A stretch of 64,000 nucleotides of DNA, taken from NCBI GenBank assembly GCA_965221485.1, contig OZ244893.1, positions 1,240,001 to 1,304,000 of the forward strand. Reading direction: 5' to 3'. Position 1 is the first letter of the stretch. Each line of letters opens with the position of its first letter. The stretch comes from JAJEBT01 sp965221485. Its GTDB lineage: Bacteria > Pseudomonadota > Alphaproteobacteria > MPNO01 > UBA830. A program made the position numbers and the translations under genes. Shown here piece after piece: positions 1-8,776 of this stretch. The notes beneath the pieces are model-generated. The model did not search any database and was not told the DNA's origin. It was given only the letters and a program-made list of their open reading frames with translations.

Positions 1-1353
1 GATCAATGGCTCGGGCCGGCCGGTTTGCGAAAGCGCTTTCAGCGCCGAAAGGTAGTTGGCGCGGTAGACCGTGGGTACAATGATGCGCTCCTCGCCCGCC
101 GCCGCCAGTTCGGCGTTCATCATGATCCGCGCCGTTCGCCCGTTGCCGTCGGCGAACGGGTGAATCTCTGCCACAAGAAACATCATGAACACGGCGCGCT
201 GGAACGGCGACTCAAGGCTAAGGCTCAGGTCGAAGCCCTGCGCCAGGGTGCCCGATACAAGATCCGGAGCGACGAACAGGGTCCATCCGGCGCGGTTGTT
301 CGTCTGTTTGAAAACTCCCGGAAGCTTGTCGGGGCGGCTCTCCATGATGGACGCGTGGCGGGACCTGAGCAACGCTTCGAGGGTGGTGGCGTCTGTCGGT
401 GTTTTCTGCATCTCCCGGTCGTCGGAGACAATACGCCAGGTGCCGAGAACATCATGAGCATCCTCCGGCCGCTCGTTGGGAATCAAGCCGCGGAAAACGA
501 TATCGGCGGCCTCTTCCACGGCGAACTCGGTGCCTTCGATGAAGTTCGAGAAATACGCCTCGAAGAAAGCCAGCGTGGCGTCGCTTTCGGAACTTCGGGC
601 GGGGGCAATGCGGGCCAGCGGCGGATGATCGCAGAGCGCCGCGTGCAGAACCTGAAACAGCGCCAGCCGGTCAGGATCGTAGGGGCGGCCGCGGCGGCGG
701 GCAACGGCGGCGGGTGCGGTCAGTTCAACGTTACGGGTACCGAGCAACGTACCGATCATGTCGTCGAACATCGTCGCTTCGTCTCCGAGGTCGAGTAGCT
801 CCGCCGTGGTGCGAACCTCATCGCGCAAACGGTTGGCCATGTCCTCTCCCGAACGGCGGATCAAGGTGTCGAGACGCTCTTCGATCTCTTTACGGCGGAG
901 CGTACGGGCCACGAGACCGCCGCGCGCGCGTGACGAACGCATATTTTCAAGGTAGGCGCGCGGCGTGGAGCTCAGGAACAAACCGGCGATGAATGGCCGG
1001 TCCGTGGGGAGCGGTCCCGTCCCTCGACGCGGCCGGAGCGTATGTCCGGGCAGCTTGATATCCCGGCCGCTTTTGGTGATCAGGCAGATCGAACCATCGT
1101 GTGCCGGGACGTTCTCCAGGGCTGTGCGATCGGCGATCAGTGCACCAGGGAAGTAGCCGGCGACGATGTTCCAGAGATTGCGTCCGACCACCGCGTCGGG
1201 TGGATCCGTCAGGTTTCGGGTATACAGCCGGGAGGCGAGCTTGCGCAGCCTGCCCGCCTTGACCGCACGCGACACCTCACGGCTGGTCGTCGTGTTCGAC
1301 ACGAAGGCCTCGGGCATCTCCTCGATGGCTTTGGCAGCGGAAATTTCAGGCAT
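1..1353 (-). CDS. Fic-domain protein with AbiEi-like N-terminal domain, partial at window edge
   Basis: Predicted protein nucleotidylyltransferase (AMPylator family). The frame is open from an ATG at 1353 to the window edge, giving 451 residues; the C-terminus lies outside. Residues 398-409 read HPFADGNGRTAR, the full Fic catalytic motif with its His and the anion-binding GNGR. Residues 269-274 (SNFIEG) fit the (S/T)xxxE(G/N) inhibitory-helix motif, placed before the Fic motif as in self-inhibited Fic proteins, so it is probably held off in cis by Glu273. Residues about 1-140 look like the winged-helix domain of AbiEi-type antitoxins. An in-frame stop at 1417-1419 limits any N-terminal extension, and no alternative start was seen. 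Family function is established; the target and the role of the N-domain are unknown. Confidence 0.9.
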   Translation of the reverse strand, partial: MPEISAAKAIEEMPEAFVSNTTTSREVSRAVKAGRLRKLASRLYTRNLTDPPDAVVGRNLWNIVAGYFPGALIADRTALENVPAHDGSICLITKSGRDIKLPGHTLRPRRGTGPLPTDRPFIAGLFLSSTPRAYLENMRSSRARGGLVARTLRRKEIEERLDTLIRRSGEDMANRLRDEVRTTAELLDLGDEATMFDDMIGTLLGTRNVELTAPAAVARRRGRPYDPDRLALFQVLHAALCDHPPLARIAPARSSESDATLAFFEAYFSNFIEGTEFAVEEAADIVFRGLIPNERPEDAHDVLGTWRIVSDDREMQKTPTDATTLEALLRSRHASIMESRPDKLPGVFKQTNNRAGWTLFVAPDLVSGTLAQGFDLSLSLESPFQRAVFMMFLVAEIHPFADGNGRTARIMMNAELAAAGEERIIVPTVYRANYLSALKALSQTGRPEPLI

Positions 1354-1419
1354 TATCGGAATCTCGGACAGGAGAATACGGAAGAATTCGTGGTTAAGGA
1401 AGGCTTTTTGAGAATTTTA

Positions 1420-2346
1420 TCCACTTAAGACACGGAATTTGGAAAACCGCAATGCTGTCCTCCCCGTGAAGTCCAATAAAATACCGATCTGTGCCTTGTA
1501 TTACGCCGCGCTACCCCCGCCACTACCGAAATCCTGCCAGGAAAGATCCGGGCATTTTGAAAAACGGGTCAGTATTCACTCGCATCCTGCAGCAGGTCCC
1601 GGAATTTCCGCCGCATTGTCAGTGTGCGTTTCTGTTTGCGATCCCGTTGCATCTCCTTGCCGATCATGCGCACCAGCTCGTCAAAAAGGCGTGAAAGGCC
1701 GCACCTCCGCCCCGGACAAGCGGACGGTTTTCCAATGCTTTGCTTCGTTGGAGCAGCGAGAACGACATGTCACTACCGATTAGGCATCAAAGATTCTTTG
1801 GGTCTGCCGCAAACCGGTTCTCGCCCTCACCGAAAATCTCCGGATCGCGGAAAATCATCTTCTCCCACGATTCGCGGAGATCTGCCCGGAGTTCCGCGAC
1901 CGCTTGCTCACAGGTTTCGGGTACCCCGCATTCAGGACAGCGACAGCCCTGACGATCATGTCCTCGTCCAGGTGGAAGAGCCTTCTGCCGGTTCCTCTTG
2001 CGTAATGCGCATTGCATCAATGACCCGCGAGACCTAGCTGCAGACCTCCCGATGCACTGGCTGAGCCGTAAACAGGCCGGACAGGAACGCGTAGCCCCTC
2101 AACACCGTTCTGCCCGACGGCTGCAACGGCGAGCTGTCGCCGGATCAAACTCTGAAGCGCAACGCGGCTTTCTTCACCAGACAAGTGAAGTCATGGCTCT
2201 CTTTGGCGTGACGACCTGGACTGGGCCCGTCCCAGAAGTCAACGATCAACCGCAAATCTACAGATCCAAATCAAAACGCTGGTCGCAAGACCTCCTGTCA
2301 TGCACTCCCCGGCGCCGGGAGGCAGAATCTCGAAATCTCTCTCCGG
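1420..2346. other. 927-bp stretch without an intact gene; possible decayed coding sequence on minus strand
   Basis: No convincing intact gene lies between the Fic gene and rpsI. On the minus strand, two short protein-like frames are seen: about 2020-1787, with a Cys-rich patch (CRCPECG, then ETCEQ) followed by a charged helix-like region, and about 1700-1578, which ends in a very basic segment and a TGA stop. They lie in different frames and have no good ribosome binding site, which fits the remains of one decayed gene. The family was not recognised. Confidence 0.3.
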
Positions 2347-2895
2347 TCATCGCTTGGAGAACTGGAAGCTCCGCCTTGCCTTGCGTTTACCATACTTCTT
2401 GCGCTCGACAATACGCGAATCGCGAGTGAGAAATCCGCCCTGCTTCAAGGTCGGCCGCAATCCAGGTTCGATAAGGGCCAGTGCCTTCGAAATCCCGTGC
2501 CGAACGGCACCAGCCTGTCCGGACAAACCGCCACCCTTGACAGTACACCACACATCATATTGACCACGGCGGTTCGTCGTTTCGATAGGCTGGCCAATGA
2601 TCATCTGCAACACCGGACGAACAAAATAGTCCGAGCCTGACTTGCCGTTCACGGTAACGGTGCCCATCCCCCGCTTCACCCAGACACGCGCCACGGCATT
2701 CTTTCGCTTCCCCGTGGCATAGACCCGGCCCAGACGATCCAGTTCGGGTTCTCGCCTCTCGGCCTCAAGAGATCCGGATTGACGTGGATCCTCGTCCTGT
2801 CGGGTCGAAGCTTCTTCTGCAGCCGCCATCGCTGTTCGCATGGCTTCTGCGAGCGCAGTGTCGGTACCCCGTTCCGAAGTGTCCTGGTCAGCCAT
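2347..2895 (-). CDS. rpsI: 30S ribosomal protein S9
   Basis: Ribosomal protein S9 of the small-subunit head, whose C-terminal tail reaches the P-site tRNA. The 182-residue product has the S9 core from about residue 58 (YATGKRKNAVARVW) and ends in the typical basic tail RRSFQFSKR. The first ~55 residues are an acidic, Ala/Glu-rich extension, longer than the S9 extension common in alphaproteobacteria. The start at 2895 overlaps the end of rplM by 8 nt, so the pair is transcribed and probably translated together in the usual L13-S9 order. Confidence 0.97.
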   Translation of the reverse strand: MADQDTSERGTDTALAEAMRTAMAAAEEASTRQDEDPRQSGSLEAERREPELDRLGRVYATGKRKNAVARVWVKRGMGTVTVNGKSGSDYFVRPVLQMIIGQPIETTNRRGQYDVWCTVKGGGLSGQAGAVRHGISKALALIEPGLRPTLKQGGFLTRDSRIVERKKYGKRKARRSFQFSKR

Positions 2896-3361
2896 TTCTG
2901 TTGCCTCGCTTGTTCTTGGGATTCAGGCCGCCGATATCGAGAATCTCCGGTTGCTGGGCTTGATGTGGATGATCAGGACCGGAATATACCCTGAGTTTGG
3001 TAAGCTGCCTGCGACCGAGCTTGGTTTTCGGAAGCATTCGCTCGACAGCCTTGAGGACGATTCGTTCGCCCTTGCCGTCCGCAATCAACTTTGCCGGGGT
3101 TACGCTCTTGATTCCGCCCGGATAACCCGTGTGGCGGTAATAGATCTTGTCCGTCAGCTTCCGGCCCGTCATGGCAACCCGGTCTGCATTCACGACGATG
3201 ATTCCGTCGCCACAGTCAACATGGGGGGTAAACGTCGGTTTGTGTTTGCCACGGAGGATTTTCGCGCAAATGGATGCAAGGCGGCCGAGAACGATATCCT
3301 CAGCGTCAACCAGGTACCACTTCCCCGAAACGTCCCCTGCCTTTGCAGAGTAGGTCTTCAT
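2888..3361 (-). CDS. rplM: 50S ribosomal protein L13
   Basis: Ribosomal protein L13, an early assembly protein of the large subunit. The 157-residue product carries the family blocks WYLVDAEDIVLGRLAS, the basic HPHQAQQPEIL region near the end, and a short C-terminal basic tail. It is the first gene of the rplM-rpsI pair, with a strong sigma70-like promoter about 50 bp upstream. Length is normal for the family. Confidence 0.97.
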   Translation of the reverse strand: MKTYSAKAGDVSGKWYLVDAEDIVLGRLASICAKILRGKHKPTFTPHVDCGDGIIVVNADRVAMTGRKLTDKIYYRHTGYPGGIKSVTPAKLIADGKGERIVLKAVERMLPKTKLGRRQLTKLRVYSGPDHPHQAQQPEILDIGGLNPKNKRGNRNG

Positions 3362-3412
3362 TATCCTGTTCCAGCTGTTGCCACAAAGGCAAATTCACAC
3401 TCGAGCCGCGGT

Positions 3413-3439
3413 ACTATACAAGGATGACCGACCTGTCAA
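3413..3439 (-). promoter_or_regulatory. sigma70-type promoter for rplM-rpsI
   Basis: Read on the minus strand: TTGACA (3439-3434), a 15-nt spacer, then TATAGT (3418-3413). The -35 is a perfect match and the -10 matches 5 of 6; the spacer is shorter than the usual 17 nt. It lies about 52 nt before the rplM start, as expected for a highly expressed ribosomal operon. Confidence 0.6.
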
Positions 3440-3667
3440 CATCCGTGTTCCAGAAAAGGTGTATTGAATTCAGGGCGTTGTCTATGCGGTATTATAGTAC
3501 CCTAAACTTGTCAGACGAAACGGCAACCTGATCCTGATCCCGTGTCTCAGTCTGTTACAGAAGACCCTTCCCGGGAGCATGATCCGCTGTTGTCACACGA
3601 TCATACGCTTCACCGCAAGGACTGCGTTATACTCTGTCAAAGCACCAGAAACAGGAGTGCAAGGCCA

Positions 3668-4459
3668 ATGGACAGCGTCGATACAACCGGTAATGAGCTG
3701 CTCAGAACCGATCAGAACGGAGTAGCGACCCTGACACTCAATCGTCCCGAGGCTCGTAACGCCCTGTCGCTCGGCCTGATGCAAGCCCTGCAAACCGAGC
3801 TGGATTCAATTTCTGGCGATCAGGCTGTCCGTGTCGTTGTGATCGCGGCCGAAGGCCCGGCGTTCTGTTCCGGACACGATCTCCGGGAAATTCGTGAAAA
3901 CCCTGGCCGCGACGCCTATGAGACGCTCTTCCGTCGCTGTTCTGACATGATGATGTCTCTCCTTCAACTGCCGCAGCCTGTTATCGCCCGTGTTCATGAA
4001 ACCGCAACAGCGGCCGGCTGTCAGCTCGTGGCTTCCTGTGATCTTGCGGTTGCAAGCACGACAGCACGCTTCGCAACGCCAGGTGTCAATATCGGTTTGT
4101 TTTGCTCCACACCGATGGTTGCCGTCAGCCGGAACATCCCCCGAAAAAAGATGATGGAAATGCTGCTTACGGGAGAAATGATCGATGCCCCAACGGCTGA
4201 GGCCCTCGGACTGGTCAACCGGGTTGTGCCGCCCGAACAGCTCGATACCGAAATCCTGAAACTCTGTCAGGGCATCCTTGCAAAGTCGCCGGTTACGCTG
4301 AAGATGGGTAAACAGGCTTTCTACAACCAGCTGGATCTGCCTATCGAGGAAGCCTACGCCTATGCCAGTCGGGTAATGGTGGAAAACATGTTGACCCGGG
4401 ACGCCGATGAAGGGATTGACGCCTTTCTCTCGAAACGCTCGCCGAACTGGTCAGCCTAA
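3668..4459 (+). CDS. enoyl-CoA hydratase/isomerase family protein, ECHDC3-like
   Basis: Crotonase-fold protein of 263 residues. The start at 3668 follows an AGGAG 11 nt upstream; in-frame sequence further upstream is not family-like. The oxyanion-hole segment FCSGHDL is at 67-73. The block GVNIGLFCSTPMVAVSR (139-155) and the tail FLSKRSPNWS closely resemble ECHDC3. The two catalytic glutamates of classical enoyl-CoA hydratases are not at their usual places: the first site reads AAGCQL (Gln) and the second site has no Glu. It probably binds an acyl-CoA but is not a standard hydratase. It is followed after 5 nt by a 2OG oxygenase gene. Confidence 0.85.
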   Translation: MDSVDTTGNELLRTDQNGVATLTLNRPEARNALSLGLMQALQTELDSISGDQAVRVVVIAAEGPAFCSGHDLREIRENPGRDAYETLFRRCSDMMMSLLQLPQPVIARVHETATAAGCQLVASCDLAVASTTARFATPGVNIGLFCSTPMVAVSRNIPRKKMMEMLLTGEMIDAPTAEALGLVNRVVPPEQLDTEILKLCQGILAKSPVTLKMGKQAFYNQLDLPIEEAYAYASRVMVENMLTRDADEGIDAFLSKRSPNWSA

Positions 4460-4464
4460 TAGTC

Positions 4465-5493
4465 ATGACTGTCACCCTGCCCGTCATCAACATGAAACCG
4501 CTGTCTGAAGACAGTACGAGGGCCCGCAAGGAAGTGGCTAGCAAAATCGCATCCGCATGCAGCGACATCGGGTTTTTCGCGGTGATCGGACATCCCGTGC
4601 CCGCGGATCTCATCACAAGAACCCGTGCGGCCGCCTGCTCCTTTTTCAACGCGCCGGAAGAGATCAAGAGGGCGGTACTCCGACCCCCCGAGAAACTCAG
4701 CCGCGGCTGGAATCCGCCCGCCGACCGCTCGCTCGCATTGACCCGTGACACCCACGCAGCGCCCGATCTTCAGGAAGCCTTTGCCATGGGCCCTCCTCAC
4801 ATTGGAACCGGGGCCTATTTTGAAGACGGGCTGGGCAAGAAAATGTTTGCACCCAATCAATGGCCGGAGATTGCCAGCTTTCAGGAAACGCTCCTTGAAT
4901 ATTATGACGCCATGTCGGAGATGGCCCGCAGCATGCTTCGTGGTTTTGCACTGGCGCTCAATCTGGACGAACTGTTTTTCGCCCCAAGAACCGATCGGCA
5001 TTGCAGCGTGGTGCGCCTCGTTCACTACCTGACTTCTGACACATCCAGACCACCTGGCCAACTCCGGGCAGGTGCGCATACTGATTACGGAACCTTCACC
5101 TTCGTCAGGGGCGACAACGTACCCGGTGGTCTTCAGGTCAAGGCTCGCGATGGCGGGTGGCATGATGTGGAGACACCGGAAGGCGGTTTCATCTGCAATA
5201 TCGGGGACGCGATGGAATACTGGACCGGCGGACGTTTTCGCTCGACACTTCATCGTGTCGCACTGCCACCTGCGGATCACAACCACGCAGTGACGGCAAG
5301 AGAAAGGATTTCATTGGTGTATTTTCACCAGCCCAATCACGATGCAGTCCTCGACGGCATCAGTCCCGCCAGGGAGACCACCTCCCGTCGAACGATCACT
5401 TTTGGTGATCACTATCTGGCCAAGATTCGCCGGGCTGCGGCCGGTGTAACTTCAGAACCCGTCAATTGCCGTTCGATACCCCCGGGATCATGA
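4465..5493 (+). CDS. isopenicillin N synthase-like 2-oxoglutarate/Fe(II) oxygenase
   Basis: Predicted soluble non-haem iron oxygenase of 342 residues, with the N-terminal DIOX_N region (about 5-125) and the C-terminal 2OG-Fe(II) domain (about 180-290). The iron ligands are visible as H205-x-D207 (AHTDYGTF) and H263 (STLHRV); the 2-oxoglutarate-binding R-x-S is R281-S283. It sits 5 nt after the ECHDC3-like gene and overlaps the next start by 4 nt, so it belongs to that operon. The substrate cannot be read from the sequence. Confidence 0.9.
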   Translation: MTVTLPVINMKPLSEDSTRARKEVASKIASACSDIGFFAVIGHPVPADLITRTRAAACSFFNAPEEIKRAVLRPPEKLSRGWNPPADRSLALTRDTHAAPDLQEAFAMGPPHIGTGAYFEDGLGKKMFAPNQWPEIASFQETLLEYYDAMSEMARSMLRGFALALNLDELFFAPRTDRHCSVVRLVHYLTSDTSRPPGQLRAGAHTDYGTFTFVRGDNVPGGLQVKARDGGWHDVETPEGGFICNIGDAMEYWTGGRFRSTLHRVALPPADHNHAVTARERISLVYFHQPNHDAVLDGISPARETTSRRTITFGDHYLAKIRRAAAGVTSEPVNCRSIPPGS

Positions 5494-6008
5494 GCGACTT
5501 TCACTATTCGGATGCCTTCCTCAGGCAAATTCTCGGGGAAACCCGCACAATCGCCATGGTTGGCGTTTCATCCAACTGGGTCAGACCGTCCAATTTCGCA
5601 ATGAAGTATCTGCAGGAAAAAGGGTATCGGGTGATACCCGTCAATCCGAGGGAGGCCGGATCCAGAATTCATGACGAACCCTGTTACGCTTCCCTCGCCG
5701 AAATTCCGGGTTCCTTTGAACTCGTGGATATCTTCCGGCGCTCTGAATTTGCCGGATCCATTGTAGACGAAGCCATTGCCCTCCGGACTGACAAAGGCAT
5801 TCGAACAGTCTGGATGCAGCTGGGCGTGTTCGATCAGGCGGCGGCGGAACGGGCCGAAGCCAGCGGTCTTTCGGTGGTCATGGACCGCTGTCCCAAGATT
5901 GAATTCGGGCGGCTGCATCATGAATTGTCATGGGGAGGCATCAATTCCGGCGTCATCTCTTCAAGAAGGCCCCGGCTGCGGCCGCGTCACCAGAGCATCA
6001 CAGGATGA
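5490..6008 (+). CDS. CoA-binding domain protein (YccU type)
   Basis: A 172-residue Rossmann-like CoA-binding domain protein. It starts at the ATG in an ATGA overlap with the preceding stop. It shows the family blocks TIAMVGVSSNWVRPS, GYRVIPVNP and VWMQLGV, with a conserved Cys-Pro-Lys near the end (DRCPKIE). Proteins of this type are often found beside O-acetylhomoserine sulfhydrylase genes, as here. The molecular role is not known; a link to sulfur or CoA metabolism is inferred from position only. Confidence 0.87.
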   Translation: MSDFHYSDAFLRQILGETRTIAMVGVSSNWVRPSNFAMKYLQEKGYRVIPVNPREAGSRIHDEPCYASLAEIPGSFELVDIFRRSEFAGSIVDEAIALRTDKGIRTVWMQLGVFDQAAAERAEASGLSVVMDRCPKIEFGRLHHELSWGGINSGVISSRRPRLRPRHQSITG

Positions 6009-7303
6009 GCAAGCACGATAAACCCCAAAATTACGGCTTCGAGACCCGAGCCATCCATGCCGGCGCAGCCCCTGATGCCGTGACCGGCGCAAGAAACACG
6101 CCCATTCACCACTCCACCTCCTATGTGTTTGACGATGTGGATCACGCGGCATCCCTGTTCAACCTGCAGACCTTCGGTTTTATTTATTCGAGGTTGACCA
6201 ATCCGACAGTCTCTGTCCTCGAGGAACGCATCGCCAGCCTCGAAAACGGACGTGCCGCCTGTGCGACCGGATCCGGCCATGCTGCCCAGTTCCTGGCCTT
6301 TTTCACCTTCATGGAGCCTGGCGACCATTTCGTGGCGTCCCGCAATCTGTATGGCGGCTCCATCACGCAATTCGCAGTGAGTTTCCCCAGGCTGGGCTGG
6401 CACTGCAGCTTCGCCGATCCGCTCGAACCCGAAACCTTCAGAAACGCCTTGCAGGAAAACTCAAAGGCCCTGTTCATCGAATCCGTATCAAATCCGGCCG
6501 GTGTTATCGGGGATATCGAAGCCATCGCCAAAATCGCCGAGGACGCAGGCATTCCGCTGATCGTCGACAACACCATGGCCACGCCCTATCTCTTCAACCC
6601 GATCAGATACGGCGCCGACATCGTTATCCATTCGACCACCAAATATCTGAACGGCCATGGCAACTCGATGGGTGGTGTCATCGTGGAATCAGGAAAGTTC
6701 GATTGGGCACAGAATGACAAGTTTCCATCAATGACAACGCCCGACGACGCCTATCACGGCCTCACTTTCTTCGAGACATTTGGAGATTTCGGTTTCACCA
6801 TGCGGGTCCGCGCTGTGGCCCTGCGTGATTTCGGCCCGGCACTGTCACCGACCAACGCCTTCCTGACGCTCACAGGTATCGAGACCTTGCCACTTCGGAT
6901 GGAGCGACATGTTGCGAACGGCGAGGCGGTCGCAGAGTTCCTCATTGACCATCCCGCGATCGAATGGGTCTCCCACCCTGCCCTTCCTTCAAGCCCATCC
7001 CATATCTGGAAAAACAAATATTTCCCCAACGGTTGTGGCGGGACTTTCACATTTGGTCTTAGAGGTGGCTATGATGCCGGCAAACATCTTGTAGAGCGCT
7101 GTGACCTTCTTTCCCACCTCGCCAATATCGGGGACACACGAAGCCTTATCCTGCATCCCGCCTCAACCACCCATCGCCAGCTGACCGAAGATCAGCAGAA
7201 GGCAGCAGGCGCCGGGCCCGAAGTTGTGAGACTTTCGGTCGGTCTTGAAACCGTCTCCGATATCATCCGGGATCTTGATCAGGCGCTGGCCTCTCTGCCC
7301 TGA
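6005..7303 (+). CDS. metY: O-acetylhomoserine aminocarboxypropyltransferase / sulfhydrylase
   Basis: PLP enzyme of the Cys/Met metabolism family, expected to make homocysteine from O-acetylhomoserine and sulfide. It has 432 residues, starting at an ATG in ATGA overlap with the CoA-binding gene. The Schiff-base lysine is K213 in HSTTKYLNGHG; D188 (IVDNTMATP) should contact the PLP ring nitrogen; SRLTNPTV is the family block near residue 62. It is the last gene of a four-gene run. Family members vary in acyl-homoserine substrate, so cystathionine gamma-synthase activity cannot be excluded. No SAM riboswitch was seen just before the gene, where it would sit inside the upstream CDS. Confidence 0.92.
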   Translation: MSKHDKPQNYGFETRAIHAGAAPDAVTGARNTPIHHSTSYVFDDVDHAASLFNLQTFGFIYSRLTNPTVSVLEERIASLENGRAACATGSGHAAQFLAFFTFMEPGDHFVASRNLYGGSITQFAVSFPRLGWHCSFADPLEPETFRNALQENSKALFIESVSNPAGVIGDIEAIAKIAEDAGIPLIVDNTMATPYLFNPIRYGADIVIHSTTKYLNGHGNSMGGVIVESGKFDWAQNDKFPSMTTPDDAYHGLTFFETFGDFGFTMRVRAVALRDFGPALSPTNAFLTLTGIETLPLRMERHVANGEAVAEFLIDHPAIEWVSHPALPSSPSHIWKNKYFPNGCGGTFTFGLRGGYDAGKHLVERCDLLSHLANIGDTRSLILHPASTTHRQLTEDQQKAAGAGPEVVRLSVGLETVSDIIRDLDQALASLP

Positions 7304-8328
7304 ATCCTGTCCGCATCAAACTGCAGGGCTCTGCACGGCTCCCTGTGTTCAATACTCCCCTGATCAGGGAAGAATGGCGACGTCATGACAGCTTTTTGGC
7401 AGAGTCACGGGAACAGCAGGAAACATCGACCGAATGCGCCCAAAGAATTTGTTGCAACTATGGTGCTGCGGAATGCCTGCCGTCGGCGAGACCCCGTGGG
7501 TGCCTGACTTCCCATTGCCAGCAAGGGATTGGAGGAGGATGAGGGTAATGTATTCCCCGCTCACGACATCCGGGTCCGTTGGCAGATCAGCCGCTTGGAC
7601 CATGCGGGACAGCTTCGAAGGGAAGTGAGCAGAGGTGATCATCCGGCTGCGACCAGCCCTGTGTTTTCCATTCAACGAGCTATCCGGTTTTTTGGCAACG
7701 CACACACGTTATCGACCGGCCTTTCCAGCCTGATTGATGTTTCAGGTTGGTCACACATGCTCGGATCTGTACGGATCCGGACGGCCGGTCCATCGATCAA
7801 GGACCTTGTAATCGTTGCTCCCGGGACATCCTGATCCCGCTTCGCAGGTTCTGCGTCTCCCGGGAACAACAATTGTCAACGTTTAACGATAGCGTGGAAC
7901 GCGAAGCAACCTGCTGTTGAAGACTGTCCTCAGTCATGTTCCGGCTCTCGCTGTGAGATGATGTCCATACCGTGGTCGACGTTTCGGGGGGCCAGTGACC
8001 CTTGATCTGCCGATGGTCGTGCATAAGCGAAAGACAGAGGCAAAAGCCCGGTTTGCAGTGAGACTGGTCCTTTTTTGCGATCACGGGTCCGATCGCGGTG
8101 CGGGCGTCAGGGAACGCACGGATTGTCAGCGCAGATCAACAGCGATACGAAGAAAAGCGTTGTTTCCGTACTGAGAGTTGCCATGAGCAAATCCGATCAA
8201 GACGAGGAAGCCGTCGGCGGCAAGCGGATCATGGAATGGCACGGTGCGCCATTGGCACTGACAATGCCCGACCTGTTCGCTGATGCCGGAAGAGCCAGAA
8301 GAAATGCGGAGCCTGGTATTTTGCTGTT
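7304..8328. other. 1.0-kb region without a supported gene
   Basis: The stretch between metY and cutA has only short, composition-driven frames. A 64-codon frame at 7434-7628 (+) begins rather like an HpcH/HpaI aldolase but loses the resemblance after about 30 residues. A frame at 8183 (+) runs into the end of cutA. Neither is supported as a gene; the region is best read as decayed or non-coding DNA. Confidence 0.4.
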
Positions 8329-8685
8329 TCAGACCCCTCCAGCTGTGCCTTTATCGGGATCGGAAGTTTCCGAGGCAATCCAGCCCAGAAAGTCGGCGTT
8401 TCCTCCGTGCACTGGCAGTGCAATGACACACGGACAGTCGTAGTCATGCATCTCCGTAATCGCGTCGGTGACCGCCGGCACCAATTCGTTTCGTGTCTTT
8501 GCAATCATTACCGTCTCCCGCCCTTCCTGAATGCCGCCGTCCCAGCGAAAGATGGAAATCATGGGATCGATAATGTTCACGCATGCCGCCAATCGACGGG
8601 TTATCAGCTCGCGGCCTATCTCCCTCGCCTGATCTGCTCCTTCCATGGTCGTATAGACCAGCCGGACCCCCGTGTCTTGATTCAT
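8329..8685 (-). CDS. cutA: divalent-cation tolerance protein CutA
   Basis: Small trimeric CutA1 protein, 118 residues from the ATG at 8685. Family blocks are visible: VYTTMEGADQAREIGRELI near the N-terminus, RLAACVNII in the middle, and DYDCPCVIALPV near the end. CutA is linked to copper and other divalent-ion tolerance in E. coli, but its biochemical role is not settled. In-frame sequence upstream of 8685 is not family-like, so the shorter start is preferred. The gene is divergent from the ferritin-like pair, 91 bp away. Confidence 0.93.
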   Translation of the reverse strand: MNQDTGVRLVYTTMEGADQAREIGRELITRRLAACVNIIDPMISIFRWDGGIQEGRETVMIAKTRNELVPAVTDAITEMHDYDCPCVIALPVHGGNADFLGWIASETSDPDKGTAGGV

Positions 8686-8776
8686 TCCGATGCCCTTTCC
8701 CGTCAAATGTGTGACAGAACCATTCTGCAATCCTATAACATGACGAAGAAATGCCTTCTCCAGGAGGAACACAGCG

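Noticed and set aside
25..798. Long plus-strand open frame antisense to the Fic gene
   Set aside because: The minus strand encodes a complete Fic motif and a family-like N-terminus; the plus frame is its shadow.
3540..3668. SAM riboswitch for the metY operon
   Set aside because: The leader of the operon was read for SAM-II-like stems and none was convincing; metY itself starts inside the preceding gene.
7434..7628. Possible HpcH/HpaI aldolase remnant
   Set aside because: Only the first ~30 residues (MRPKNLLQLW and on) look similar; the rest does not, in any frame.
8183..8443. Short plus-strand gene opening MSKSDQDEEAVGGK
   Set aside because: No ribosome binding site, no family match, and it runs 115 bp into the 3' end of cutA.
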